Shown: positions 27,787 through 37,519, numbered from the stretch's first letter. The stretch is 64,000 bases of DNA from Pseudoalteromonas prydzensis (GCF_011050055.1 NZ_DRGM01000167.1:104048-168047), one strand, 5' to 3'. A program made the numbers and translations. The notes: a model not told the origin generated them from the letters alone.

Positions 27787-28939
27787 CAATAAGTCCTAGT
27801 ATGACACTGACATTATTGCCGCCAAATGCAAATGAATTGGACAGACAATATTTTAGAGGTTTTATAAAAGGTGAAGTCAGCAATGCAATCTCACCAAGAG
27901 CAGGGTCTTGTTCACCAGTATTAAAAGGTAAAGTAGTCACCGAATCATTATTAATTAAACTTAACCAACAGATCCCCGCTTCTATAGCCCCCGCAGCGCC
28001 TAGCGTATGCCCGCTTAAATGCTTACTTGAGCTCACCGGCGTATTGTTGCCAAATACACGATTAATTGCAAGTGACTCCATAGCATCATTTTGCTGTGTG
28101 GCCGTGCCGTGCGCATTAATGTAATCAATATCATCGGCAGTTAAGTTTGCATCTCTTAATGCCGCACACATCGCTTGCTCTGCACCACTGCCGTCTGGCG
28201 CTGGTGCAGAAATATGATGAGCATCGGAGCTTTCGCCCCCACCTATAAATGCAACAGCGTTCCCTTGATTGCGTTTTTTACTCATCACAAATAACGCCGC
28301 ACCTTCACCGATATTAATGCCACTTCGAGTAAGCGAAAACGGTTGGCAAACAGCATCGCTAATTGATGACAGTGAGTCAAAGCCATTGACGGTCAACTGG
28401 CATAAACTATCAACACCGCCACATATAACCACATCAGCAAGATCAGCTAAAAGTAATGCCCTTGCACTGATCATCGCTTTTGAGCTTGAGCTGCATGCCG
28501 TTGAAATACTGTAACACGGGCCTGTCGCATTCAACTGTTTGGCAATATAGTTCGCAGGAGCGATCAGTGATTGATCTTCATAGTTATATTCTTCAGGCCA
28601 ATAGCCTGCCTGTTTAAATTGCATACGTGCGCGTTCACCTTCGTGAATTGACGCAGTACTGGTACCAATCACCACAGCAATACGCTGATCAGCAACATTA
28701 AATTGCTCAAGCGTTGGCTTTATTTGCGCAAGCGCATCATCAATCAAAGTATATGTGCGAAGTATCGCCGATAAAGGCAGTGTTTTAACCATCCCAACAT
28801 AAGTTTGCCGGCCAGCAAATGCTAATTCATCCGTTGCCGTTAGCGTATTAATATGTTGAGAATTTAAACTTTTGATGGTCTGCTGATGCCCTGCACCCAA
28901 GGCGCTCACAATCCCTAAATCATTTAACCAAACCGGCAT
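27773..28939 (-). CDS. Beta-ketoacyl-ACP synthase (second APE ketosynthase)
   Basis: 388 residues from the ATG at 28939, which forms a TGATG overlap with the lipoprotein gene upstream; a GTG three bases earlier is also in frame. Active-site Cys in ISTACSSSSKAMISAR near 150, His in NAHGTATQQNDAMES and KHLSGHTLGAAGAIEA: complete triad. Second condensing enzyme of the locus; one KS is expected to start and the other to extend the chain. Confidence 0.92.
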   Translation of the reverse strand: MPVWLNDLGIVSALGAGHQQTIKSLNSQHINTLTATDELAFAGRQTYVGMVKTLPLSAILRTYTLIDDALAQIKPTLEQFNVADQRIAVVIGTSTASIHEGERARMQFKQAGYWPEEYNYEDQSLIAPANYIAKQLNATGPCYSISTACSSSSKAMISARALLLADLADVVICGGVDSLCQLTVNGFDSLSSISDAVCQPFSLTRSGINIGEGAALFVMSKKRNQGNAVAFIGGGESSDAHHISAPAPDGSGAEQAMCAALRDANLTADDIDYINAHGTATQQNDAMESLAINRVFGNNTPVSSSKHLSGHTLGAAGAIEAGICWLSLINNDSVTTLPFNTGEQDPALGEIALLTSPFIKPLKYCLSNSFAFGGNNVSVILGLIDEQL

Positions 28940-29493
28940 CACTGCTCAACCCTTTGAAATTGTATTTTATAATTACGTTGAAAATTTATAAGTTGGGTTA
29001 CAGATCCCGAAAACTTAATAGTGACTAATCGTTGTCCATCATTAACAATACGACGCTCAGCTCCACTATCTTGCATAACAGCACCACTGAGCCTGTTGTT
29101 TATCTCAGCAACCGGCCAATGTACTAGCATTATATCAGCTAAGATATAACGCGGATCAATCCCTGCAATAGGCAACATTTTTGTACTTTTGATTGGCGCA
29201 CCAATTGGCTTTTCTAAAATAAAAATAGGCATTCCTTGCGCCGTCATCACCACTAAATTTATCCCCTGCTGCTCATTAATACTTAATTGCGCAAGTAAAG
29301 TATGCTGCTGCTCTTGGTGCGAAACCTGCAATACTTGCTGCCAATTATCAATTATTAACTGTTTCGGTGGATCAGCTAACTCCAGCGATGTATTATCGGC
29401 GATCTCAACCACACTCTGCGGTGTAAATTGTGTAGTACATGCAGTTAAAAACATAATAATGGCGAATGCAGCGGTGCGTATTATGACTGACAT
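28939..29493 (-). CDS. DUF3261 lipoprotein of the APE locus
   Basis: 184 residues. Signal peptide with lipobox LTAC near 16-19 (Cys is the lipidated residue), then a DUF3261-like body: LLAQLSINEQQGINLVVMTAQGMPIFILE, DPRYILADIMLVHWPVAEIN. Such lipoproteins are typical companions of LolA-like and MMPL genes in APE loci and may help place the aryl polyene lipid in the outer membrane. Role inferred from context. Overlaps the flavoprotein gene by 13 bases. Confidence 0.83.
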   Translation of the reverse strand: MSVIIRTAAFAIIMFLTACTTQFTPQSVVEIADNTSLELADPPKQLIIDNWQQVLQVSHQEQQHTLLAQLSINEQQGINLVVMTAQGMPIFILEKPIGAPIKSTKMLPIAGIDPRYILADIMLVHWPVAEINNRLSGAVMQDSGAERRIVNDGQRLVTIKFSGSVTQLINFQRNYKIQFQRVEQ

Positions 29494-30725
29494 AAAGCCA
29501 CCAAGGTAGTGAGCCTACGCTCACTCTGTTTCACAAATGGATTGTCGGTATCCCATGCATAGCCAGCTAAGATTGCACTGATCATTTCTCTTACTTGATG
29601 ATTTTGCTCTGTATAGAAGATAACATCCTGAAAACGTCCATCGTACCAAGCACTGACATAGGTTCTAAAACAATCGACCCCTGCCTGTAGAGGCTCACTG
29701 TAATCCGCGATAAAATCAACGTTTTCACCGCGTAGATGTCTATCCACTAAAGGCGCAATCAAGGCAGCTGATTTAAGCGCTATGGTCACACCCGATGAAA
29801 ACACAGGATCTAAAAACTCACCAGCATTACCTAGTAAGGCAAAGTTACTGCCAACTAAAGATTTTACATTGGCTGAGTAGCCGCTAATACTGCGTGCTTC
29901 ACCTATGGCTGCTCGCCTGTTAAGCAATTGCGCTAAAAATGGGTCTTGCTCAATAAAGTCATTTAAACACGCCAGCGGCTCGGCATTTTTAGCAAATCGA
30001 GTCGGCTCTGCAACAACACCAATGCTAGCAGTGCCATCGCTAAAAGGGATCAACCAATACCAGATATCTTTATGAATTGGATGCACATTAATTAAGATTT
30101 TATTGCGGTCGAAGCTTTCATCAACGATGCCATCTTTGAAATGACTGAAAAAAGCACTGCGTACAGGAAAGTCAGACGGCTGTTCAAGATCTAATAAACG
30201 CGGCAGTACGCGCCCAAAACCACTGGCGTCTAAAATAAATCGCGCTGTGACTGTGTATTCGTTTTGTAGCTGATCTTTTACTTGTAACTGAGCGCCATCA
30301 ACTAGGTTATTATAAGCAACGACTGTATGCTGATAACGAATTTCAGCACCTTGCTGCTGGGCACCATCGGCAAGGCATTTGTCAAAATCAGCACGTTTAA
30401 CTTGGTAAGTAGTCCCTGGGCCTTGGCTAAATTTCTCAGTGAAGTTAATACTCGCGTGTTCGCCGCTGCGTTGAAACGCAGCACCATTTTTAAATTGAAA
30501 GCCCAGTGACGCGGCATTTTCATGCAGTGCATCGAGTAAGCCGGCTTGCTCTAAATACACCATACATTGTGGTAATAAGCTTTCACCAATGGAAAAGCGT
30601 GGAAATGTTTGCTGCTCTAATACCAGCACCTGCCAACCCCGTTTTACCAATAAACTGGCTGCAACTGCGCCAGATGGACCTGCACCAATGATCACCACGT
30701 CGTACTGTTGATTTTCCGTATTCAC
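29481..30725 (-). CDS. FAD-dependent oxidoreductase with flavin-halogenase signatures
   Basis: 414 residues, GTG start overlapping the MMPL stop. FAD-binding VVIIGAGPSGAVAASLLVKRG near 11-30, then FPRFSIGESLLPQ near 41-53. Lys79 lies in GFQFKNGAAF, the region that holds the catalytic Lys of flavin-dependent halogenases, and WYWLIP at 222-227 fits the WxWxIP halogenase motif. Either an aryl halogenase or a non-halogenating relative. In an aryl polyene locus the aryl head is the natural substrate, as in brominated xanthomonadins. The reaction is not proven; flavin reductase is not in the window. Confidence 0.85.
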   Translation of the reverse strand: MNTENQQYDVVIIGAGPSGAVAASLLVKRGWQVLVLEQQTFPRFSIGESLLPQCMVYLEQAGLLDALHENAASLGFQFKNGAAFQRSGEHASINFTEKFSQGPGTTYQVKRADFDKCLADGAQQQGAEIRYQHTVVAYNNLVDGAQLQVKDQLQNEYTVTARFILDASGFGRVLPRLLDLEQPSDFPVRSAFFSHFKDGIVDESFDRNKILINVHPIHKDIWYWLIPFSDGTASIGVVAEPTRFAKNAEPLACLNDFIEQDPFLAQLLNRRAAIGEARSISGYSANVKSLVGSNFALLGNAGEFLDPVFSSGVTIALKSAALIAPLVDRHLRGENVDFIADYSEPLQAGVDCFRTYVSAWYDGRFQDVIFYTEQNHQVREMISAILAGYAWDTDNPFVKQSERRLTTLVALCQS

Positions 30726-32959
30726 CTATTTTCCTTACTTTTAGGCAGTTCTAATGTCAATGGAGCCAAAACAAATATAGCCATCAGGCCAATCATAATA
30801 GTTAAACCAAAGCTATAGATTGCAGGAGTGATTGACATCGCTAACATCCCAAAGACCCACATGGATGAAGCCGCCGATAAACTGATCGCGATGATATTCT
30901 CTCGACTCAATTGATTTATTTGATAAAAAACAAGGTAATCGATAGACAATGCCATCACCAACAAGCTACCGAGCAAATTAAAAATCGATAAACTACCTTG
31001 CAGTACGCTGCATAACGATAAAATAATCGCGATGGTAAGTATTAGCACCCCACTTTGCTTAAATGCACACACCATTCCAAAACGCCATGCGAATAAAAAG
31101 GCAGCCAATACGATGGCGCAGCCTAGGGTAATCAGCAGTGAATGACTATAGTGTGTCAGGCCCTCGCTAAGCAATGCCACTTTATTGTAAGTCAGTAATT
31201 GCGGATCCGCAGAGGCAAATTCGGCTAAAACACTGGCCGGCGCGTCAGTTACCATAAACCAACTTGCTACAAATTCGTCGTCTCTCATCACTTGTTGCTC
31301 AATGAGAGGCGCTAAGGGCGATGCGAGTAAGCTCTCTAGTGTTAACACCTTTGTAGATGCCGAGAATGGCTGTCCGGTCATATTTTCCACCTGAGTGAAC
31401 ACGCCTTGTCTGTGTTTTGCTTTAACTAGCGCGCTATTACGTTCTTGCATTGCAATACTTGGTAATAAATCGCTGAGTAAATTAAGCTCAGCATCGGGAG
31501 ATTGTAACTGCAGCGCTGTTTTAAAAGTTGTTAATTGCTCAAGTAGTGCTTGTTCATCATCAGCAAACATGATCATGATTTGACCATTATCTCGCCCTAG
31601 TAATGATAAATGAAAAGCTTCATTTTCTATTAATGCTTGCGGACTTGCATTTAGCAAGCGAACATCATTGTTTAAGCTTACTGGTGTATGTAAATAGCAA
31701 ACCGTGATCAATCCGACACTGGCTGCAATTGCATAGCGGCGTAATTGCAGCAAGCCTAGCAAGCTAACTTTTAGCTTATCGGCGATATTTATTATTGGCG
31801 CTGCAATAATGAGCTGATGTTGCCATTGTTGAGTAATGAATAAAGTACACAGCCATGCACTAAACAGCCCAGCCACAACAAATACCCCAACCTGAGCAAG
31901 CAACAGCATTGGCGAAAAATATAAACTCGCATAACCGAGTGACGTTGTCAGCAAGGATAACAGCAGCGCTAATTTTAAGCCTCGGCTGTAACCTTTTCGC
32001 TCGCCACTACAGAGATCCAGCATGCCATGAAATGAATAATCAATGGCAATGCCAATAAGTGTAACGGCAAATACTAAAGTGAGAATATGAACTTGGGAGA
32101 ACACGGCAAGTAATACAGCGGCACCGCCTAATATCGCACTCATCACAGTCAATGAGGCAAGCCATAGCGCGACACTTGAACGAAACACCCACACAATCAT
32201 AGTGATCAGCGCAAGCAGACTCAATGTACCAAATAATGCCATTTCATATTTGGCTTGGCTGGCATTGGCGCTGGTATGAAATACCGCCCCCGAATAGCGT
32301 ACTGTTGTTTGCGGAAAGTCCGCAGATAACTGCTTTAACTGTTGAGCAATACTGGCCGTAAGTAGTTCAGCTTCATTAATACCAAACGCATTATCACTGA
32401 TCTGTGCAAATAGCAGATAATACTTAGCATCATTATGAAATGCCGTTAAACGGTTTTTCTCGAGGTTAAAGGTTTGCAGGTTTTGCATTTGTTCGGCTAA
32501 AAAACTGCCAAGGCTTAAACTAGCATCGAGGTTGATAGTCGCACTGACAAACGGATCGGCAATCTGGCTGAGCTTTTGATAATAAAAAGTGCTAAACGTA
32601 GTTTGAGTTTCAAGTGCGCCGCGATATTCCTCACTCAGTAAACGTCCAGCGTAGGGAGCATAAAATTGACTCAAAGCATCAATACGCGGCACATTAAAAC
32701 GCGCAGGCAGATCGTTAGCAATAAGCCAATCGTTGAGCTTATCATGCACTTGTTCAGCATTTTGCCCGGTAATAGAAAACATCACTTGCTGTTTATTACC
32801 TGCAAAAAAGTGCGCTTCAACACTATCAATGCGTGTGTCAGATTGTGGCATTAAAGCTAAAATATCGCTATCAATGTGCGGTTTTTGCAAAGCGATAACC
32901 ACCGCTAATAATAGCGCTAACCCCGATAACCAAGCAAATGCACAAAACCTGCGAGCCAC
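30722..32959 (-). CDS. MMPL-family exporter of the APE locus
   Basis: 745 residues with about twelve transmembrane segments in two six-helix halves, each with a large periplasmic loop, as in RND/MMPL lipid transporters. IDYSFHGMLDLCSGERKGYSRGLK after TM4-5 and SIDYLVFYQINQL in the second half are the paired Asp-bearing motifs of the family. GTG start two bases after the LolA-like gene. Likely extracts the aryl polyene lipid from the inner membrane and hands it to the LolA-like carrier. Confidence 0.9.
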   Translation of the reverse strand: MARRFCAFAWLSGLALLLAVVIALQKPHIDSDILALMPQSDTRIDSVEAHFFAGNKQQVMFSITGQNAEQVHDKLNDWLIANDLPARFNVPRIDALSQFYAPYAGRLLSEEYRGALETQTTFSTFYYQKLSQIADPFVSATINLDASLSLGSFLAEQMQNLQTFNLEKNRLTAFHNDAKYYLLFAQISDNAFGINEAELLTASIAQQLKQLSADFPQTTVRYSGAVFHTSANASQAKYEMALFGTLSLLALITMIVWVFRSSVALWLASLTVMSAILGGAAVLLAVFSQVHILTLVFAVTLIGIAIDYSFHGMLDLCSGERKGYSRGLKLALLLSLLTTSLGYASLYFSPMLLLAQVGVFVVAGLFSAWLCTLFITQQWQHQLIIAAPIINIADKLKVSLLGLLQLRRYAIAASVGLITVCYLHTPVSLNNDVRLLNASPQALIENEAFHLSLLGRDNGQIMIMFADDEQALLEQLTTFKTALQLQSPDAELNLLSDLLPSIAMQERNSALVKAKHRQGVFTQVENMTGQPFSASTKVLTLESLLASPLAPLIEQQVMRDDEFVASWFMVTDAPASVLAEFASADPQLLTYNKVALLSEGLTHYSHSLLITLGCAIVLAAFLFAWRFGMVCAFKQSGVLILTIAIILSLCSVLQGSLSIFNLLGSLLVMALSIDYLVFYQINQLSRENIIAISLSAASSMWVFGMLAMSITPAIYSFGLTIMIGLMAIFVLAPLTLELPKSKENR

Positions 32960-32960
32960 T

Positions 32961-33491
32961 TTAATTTATTTCCGCAGCTGCAGGCGCTAAATAGTTAAAA
33001 TGTATAATCGTGTAGTTGGCATTATGTTCGTTTAAACGTACCTGTTGCACGTTACCATCAGAAGTACACAGCTGAAAACTGACGAACAACTGGCTTAATA
33101 GCTGATCTTTTGGTAGTAACAACGAACAACCTGCTTGTGTGTCATCAGAGAGTGTAAATTGCTGCCCTAAAGCGTCTAAGTCATGGCTGATTATCGCCTG
33201 TAGTAAATTCACAAAAGGGGCAGCTCCCGCTTGCAGTACCGCTTCACCTTGAGCGTTTTCGACATAAACTTGGCCACTTTTAATCAATAATGTATTGATA
33301 ACTGGTTTTGTCACCTGCCATTTCAGTTGCTCTGGATCAAGTGTAAACACGCCACTGGAAATAAAGGGTTTTGTAAAGCCTGCAAAATATTTTTCTTGGC
33401 TAAACTCCCCAACTTTATTGTGCGGCTGTTCAGATGCTGAAATAATCGTTGTTAACAAACAGCCAAGGCAGAATAAAAATAATCGTATCAT
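32961..33491 (-). CDS. LolA-like periplasmic carrier
   Basis: 176 residues. Signal peptide ends IISASE near 20. EFSQEKYFAGFTKPFISSGVFTLDPEQLKWQVTKPVINTLLIKSGQVYV matches the half-barrel LolA/LolA-like fold that shields a lipid across the periplasm. Next to the MMPL exporter, as in other APE loci. Distinct from housekeeping LolA because it is embedded in the pigment operon. Confidence 0.87.
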   Translation of the reverse strand: MIRLFLFCLGCLLTTIISASEQPHNKVGEFSQEKYFAGFTKPFISSGVFTLDPEQLKWQVTKPVINTLLIKSGQVYVENAQGEAVLQAGAAPFVNLLQAIISHDLDALGQQFTLSDDTQAGCSLLLPKDQLLSQLFVSFQLCTSDGNVQQVRLNEHNANYTIIHFNYLAPAAAEIN

Positions 33492-33916
33492 TACATGACC
33501 TTATGCAGTTTTTCAGTTATCACCGCTGGAGAAACATATTGCAGTTCATCTGTTTGCACATCAACGGCCACCTGCACAGTCGTCGCTTTCGTCAGCTTTT
33601 TAGCCGTTTGGCAATCGGTGATCACATAATCAATACGCAAGCGTGTTTCATATTCTTTTAAATAAGCATCCACACGTATTTTTTGCGAGAACACCGCAGA
33701 GCTAACATATTTGATCCGCATATCAACAATTGGCCACGCATAACCCGACTCTTTCATTTGCATATAGTCATAATCAAATAAACGCAGTAACTCACAACGT
33801 GCAACTTCAAGATAGCGGGCATAGTTGCCGTGCCATACAACATTCATTGGATCGCAATCATGAAAAGGAATGTCAATTTCAACATGAGTGCTGAGCAATG
33901 CGCCTTTACTATTCAT
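33491..33916 (-). CDS. 4HBT hotdog thioesterase
   Basis: 141 residues from the ATG at 33916, chosen for the CTGGAG site just upstream; a longer frame to 33949 lies deeper in the ammonia-lyase gene. EIDIPFHDCDPMNVVWHGNYARYLEVARCELL carries the catalytic Asp and HGNY of 4-hydroxybenzoyl-CoA-type thioesterases. Expected to release or edit acyl-ACP/CoA intermediates (ApeK-like). Overlaps the lyase by eight bases. Confidence 0.9.
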   Translation of the reverse strand: MNSKGALLSTHVEIDIPFHDCDPMNVVWHGNYARYLEVARCELLRLFDYDYMQMKESGYAWPIVDMRIKYVSSAVFSQKIRVDAYLKEYETRLRIDYVITDCQTAKKLTKATTVQVAVDVQTDELQYVSPAVITEKLHKVM

Positions 33917-35453
33917 ATAAACTCCAGCGTTTCCTCTGAATTGCATCAACCGTAAACCTTAACACACCTTCTAATGGGCGATCTTCATCAAGCACTTCAA
34001 AATACTCACAAATATCGTTATACATTGTTTGTACGTCTGCTGTTAAGCTTGAATAATCAAGTTCATTTTGAGCAATTCGTAACCGCAATGCTTGTACGCT
34101 CGCAAGTAATGTACTGGCAACCACTTGCTCTGTTAATTGTAAAATACGTAAACAATCGCGGGCTGCAATGGTTCCCATGCTCACTTTATCTTGATTATGA
34201 CATTCAGTAGAACGTGAAAACACACTCGCTGGCATGGTTAATTTAAGTGCTTCTGCGGTGTAAGCGCTAGCGCCAATTTGTACGGCTTTAAAACCATGAT
34301 TGATATAACGTCTTTCACTGGTGCTGGCAGACAAGTTTGATGGCAAACCATTGTTGTAACGCGTATCCACTAATGAGGCAATTTGCCGATCCGCTAAATC
34401 GGCCAAATTTGCTACTGCCGTTTTCATACTGTCCATCACCATGGCAATATGGCCACCATAAAAATGTCCACCATGTAAAACGTGTTCACCTTCGCCATCA
34501 ATGATCGGGTTATCATTGGCTGAATTAAGCTCATTTTCAATCATTTGCCTAAACCACGGTAAGCTATCCTGCACCACACCGATAACATGAGGCGCGCAGC
34601 GAATTGAGTAGCGATCTTGCAGACGGTCTGCATTACGTGGGTGCTCTACATGATTTAAATCGCTACGGATCCAACTCGCTATTTGTTGTTGACCTGGATG
34701 TGGCTTAACCGAAAATAAAATATCGTCAAAGTGATGACTATTGCCCTTTAAAGCTAAACTTGCAAAAGCAGTGATACGACTGGTTAATTTAGCTAAATAG
34801 GCACTGCGGTCAAACGCTAAACAGGCAAGAGCGGTCATTACAGCCGTGCCATTCATCACTGCTAGGCCCTCTTTAGGTCTAAGCGTTAACGGTGTTAAAC
34901 CCAGCTCTTGCATAACACTTAAGCTATTGCGAATTTCGCCTTTATAAAAGACATCGCGCTCACCTATCATCGCCCCTGCAACGTATGACAATGGCGTTAA
35001 ATCGCCACTGGCTCCCACTGAGCCTTCTTGCGGAATAACCGGGACAATATTATGATTTAAATACGCAGTGAGCAGATTTAGCATATCCCAACTAACACCA
35101 GAATACCCTTGCGATAAAGATGCCAAACGGGTTGCTAATATTGCGCGCCCTTGAGCCACATTAAACACATCGCCTAACCCACAACCGTGGAAGCGTGTTA
35201 AATGCAGCGGTAATTCGTCTACAAGCGCCAGTGGTACTTTTACTGTAACCGAATCACCATAGCCGGTCGTTACGCCATAGATCACACCGTCTTCTTTTAA
35301 TAATTGATCTAAAAAGGCCACTGCACTGTTAATTTTACGCGCTAGTTGTTCATCACCAGAGAGCGCAACAGCACCTTGCTCGAGTGCAATATACACAATA
35401 TCTTCAATTGTTAAACGCTGATTTCCAAATACTGTAGTAGCGAGATCCGACAC
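33909..35453 (-). CDS. Aromatic amino acid ammonia-lyase (HAL/TAL/PAL family)
   Basis: 514 residues from the GTG at 35453, preceded by a strong AGAAGGGGAAG; another GTG at 35477 lacks a good site. MIO prosthetic-group triad Ala-Ser-Gly in VGASGDLTPLSY near 147, YGVTTGYGDS with the catalytic Tyr, and QDRYSIRCAPHVIG with the substrate-binding Arg. At the selectivity pair near 86-87 it has Phe-His (LTRFHGCGLG), unlike the Ser-His of histidine lyases. Deaminates an aromatic amino acid to a cinnamate-type acid, the likely aryl starter activated by the AMP ligase. Confidence 0.9.
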   Translation of the reverse strand: MSDLATTVFGNQRLTIEDIVYIALEQGAVALSGDEQLARKINSAVAFLDQLLKEDGVIYGVTTGYGDSVTVKVPLALVDELPLHLTRFHGCGLGDVFNVAQGRAILATRLASLSQGYSGVSWDMLNLLTAYLNHNIVPVIPQEGSVGASGDLTPLSYVAGAMIGERDVFYKGEIRNSLSVMQELGLTPLTLRPKEGLAVMNGTAVMTALACLAFDRSAYLAKLTSRITAFASLALKGNSHHFDDILFSVKPHPGQQQIASWIRSDLNHVEHPRNADRLQDRYSIRCAPHVIGVVQDSLPWFRQMIENELNSANDNPIIDGEGEHVLHGGHFYGGHIAMVMDSMKTAVANLADLADRQIASLVDTRYNNGLPSNLSASTSERRYINHGFKAVQIGASAYTAEALKLTMPASVFSRSTECHNQDKVSMGTIAARDCLRILQLTEQVVASTLLASVQALRLRIAQNELDYSSLTADVQTMYNDICEYFEVLDEDRPLEGVLRFTVDAIQRKRWSLYE

Positions 35454-35454
35454 C

Positions 35455-36423
35455 TTACTTCCCCTTCTTTTGGTCACGGATCACAGTGTGATCATTTTGC
35501 CAAAAATCATAAAAATTAAACCATTGATATGGATACAAAGCCGTATAATGAGCAAGACGTGCTGCATAATCCGAAATAACGAGTTGTAATGCATGCTGGC
35601 GTGTTTTGCGTGGTAAAACGAGTTTATCTGCGTATTTTTCAAATACAACACGATAAAACAAGCCTTTTTGTGCGCTACGGTCTTTTAAACAAAACAAAAA
35701 GAAAACAGGACAATCAAGCAATGCGGCTAAAATAAACGGCCCTTGTGAAAAAGCCGCGGGTTTACCTAAAAAGTCACATTCAATCACTCGGCCTGCGCTC
35801 GTGCTGCTAGTTCTATCACCAACGATCACCACAATTTCACCTTGCTCTACTTTTTCTTTGAGCAATATAGCAATGTCAGGACCAAGATCTGTCACTTGGA
35901 TTAAATTAACGCTCACAGCAGGATTGATACGCTTAAGAATTTTATTAAATTCCACCGCATGATGAGTAAAAACCAACACATTAATGCGTTTACTACTGCG
36001 ATGTTGACTAAGCGCACGACACACTTCGAGATTACCCAGATGAGAACCTATAAACACCGCGCCTTGGCGCTGTTCATCTAATTGTTTATACAGCGCTTCA
36101 TTTGTATACACAATATCGGACTGCTTGATTCGTCCAAGCCATGCATCAATTTTATCAAATGCGCTATTCGCAAATGAACGAAAATGGCGGAAACTATCAC
36201 ACCAAGACGCGTGTTTGTTTATGCCATTACAGCGATTAACTTGGGTTAAAAATTGCAGCGAGGCGGTACGCGCCGTTTTCCCTGTGAGAAATAAATACAG
36301 CAAAACAGGAAACAACACTATCCATAAACCTTTGCGTCCGAGTACCCGATAGCTTAACAGCAAAATTTGCATGCCAAGCTGATTACCCCGCTCTTGCATT
36401 CTTGACCAATGTTTTACTGCCAT
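35455..36423 (-). CDS. LpxL/HtrB-type acyltransferase
   Basis: 322 residues with an N-terminal hydrophobic segment (IVLFPVLLYLFL) and the HLGNLE (H-x4-E) catalytic motif of lipid A late acyltransferases, then VIVGDRTSSTSAGRV and GPFILAALLDCPVFFLF. Cytoplasmic face of the inner membrane. In APE systems such an enzyme esterifies the glycan or lipid anchor with the polyene acyl chain. Elsewhere it is often fused to the glycosyltransferase; here the two are separate genes overlapping by one base. Confidence 0.88.
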   Translation of the reverse strand: MAVKHWSRMQERGNQLGMQILLLSYRVLGRKGLWIVLFPVLLYLFLTGKTARTASLQFLTQVNRCNGINKHASWCDSFRHFRSFANSAFDKIDAWLGRIKQSDIVYTNEALYKQLDEQRQGAVFIGSHLGNLEVCRALSQHRSSKRINVLVFTHHAVEFNKILKRINPAVSVNLIQVTDLGPDIAILLKEKVEQGEIVVIVGDRTSSTSAGRVIECDFLGKPAAFSQGPFILAALLDCPVFFLFCLKDRSAQKGLFYRVVFEKYADKLVLPRKTRQHALQLVISDYAARLAHYTALYPYQWFNFYDFWQNDHTVIRDQKKGK

Positions 36424-37160
36424 TAGCGCGCAACCTTACGCAAAAGTAATTTAGGAATACGCACTAACATGCCAAAAAATAACCGTGTGTGTAACCAAGA
36501 AATGCCAACATTATCGTGCAGAGCGCGAAAATGAGAAACGCCATCTTCGGGGTAGATCACTTGAGTAGGAATAAATGTAACGCGTGCACCTTGCCAATAT
36601 AAACGCACTAAAATTTCGATATCAAAGTCCATCCGCGTGCCTAGCGCACGTTTATTCATTAATTGCGCAGTTTGTTGCAGCGGATAAACCCTAAAACCAC
36701 ACATAGAATCAACAATATCAAAACTCAGGGTTTCAACCCATACCCAAAAATGAGTGATATAACGGCTTAAATAACGATGCTTTGGCACTGAACTGTCATA
36801 AATTGGGCAACCACTCACTACATTTTCTGGCGCTTTCTCGCTGGCGGCAATCAATTTACTAATATCGTTTAAGCTATGCTGGCCATCTGCATCAACTTGT
36901 ATTGCATGGCTAAAGCCATTTGCAAATGCGTAACGTAAACCAGTCTGAACAGCGCCCCCTTTGCCTTGGTTTTCACTGTGGGTAAGTAACGTCAAAAACG
37001 GGTAACCTTGCGCAAGGCTAGCAAATACCTGTTTAGCATCAGCAGCACTGCCATCATCAATCATAATAATAGGTAATGATAATTCGCTCAGTTCGCTTAA
37101 TACCCCAGCAATCGCATGGGTATGATTATAATTAGGAATAACAATACAGTAACGATTCAT
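36423..37160 (-). CDS. Family 2 glycosyltransferase
   Basis: 245 residues. GT-A fold: VIPNYNHTHAIAGVLSEL, IIMIDDGSAADAK, QVDADGQH with the DxD metal site near 97, then SMCGFRVYPLQQTAQLM. No membrane anchor except a short C-terminal hydrophobic region. Probably adds a sugar to the aryl polyene lipid. Overlaps the downstream acyltransferase and upstream dehydratase by one to four bases. Confidence 0.92.
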   Translation of the reverse strand: MNRYCIVIPNYNHTHAIAGVLSELSELSLPIIMIDDGSAADAKQVFASLAQGYPFLTLLTHSENQGKGGAVQTGLRYAFANGFSHAIQVDADGQHSLNDISKLIAASEKAPENVVSGCPIYDSSVPKHRYLSRYITHFWVWVETLSFDIVDSMCGFRVYPLQQTAQLMNKRALGTRMDFDIEILVRLYWQGARVTFIPTQVIYPEDGVSHFRALHDNVGISWLHTRLFFGMLVRIPKLLLRKVAR

Positions 37161-37519
37161 AATGGTTGCGATGCAAATACCAGCCTACCACTGGCGTGTT
37201 GGCCTTTATCAGAGTGATAACTAAAAATACATTTACCGTTTTTATTACGCTCAAGCGTCAGGTTAACAGTCATATTCACCGTGGTGACAACTTGAAATTT
37301 AAGTACTTCTACATCTTGTACGATTGCTGGAAATGCCAAATACTGCTGCGCAAATTTTACAGCCCAATCTAACTGTACAACACCCGCAAGAATGGGGGCG
37401 TCTGGAAAGTGACCACGAAAATAATCAATATCTTCACTAATATATAATGCCAAACTGACTTTATCTGCTGAGTGCGATAACACAGTGACATCTGGCTGAG
37501 TGTTATTCAGGCTTTGCAA
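37157..37519 (-). CDS. Small FabZ/FabA-like dehydratase (ApeI-like)
   Basis: 120 residues. Hotdog fold with ISEDIDYFRGHFPDAPILAGVVQLDWAVKF, the His-bearing GHFP motif of FabZ-type dehydratases. Partner of the larger dehydratase 27331-27786 in known APE synthases. Overlaps both neighbours. Confidence 0.88.
   Translation of the reverse strand: MQSLNNTQPDVTVLSHSADKVSLALYISEDIDYFRGHFPDAPILAGVVQLDWAVKFAQQYLAFPAIVQDVEVLKFQVVTTVNMTVNLTLERNKNGKCIFSYHSDKGQHASGRLVFASQPL

Noticed and set aside
33909..35453. Histidine ammonia-lyase of histidine breakdown (hutH)
   Set aside because: No other hut gene nearby, Phe-His in place of Ser-His at the selectivity pair, and it is embedded in a pigment operon.
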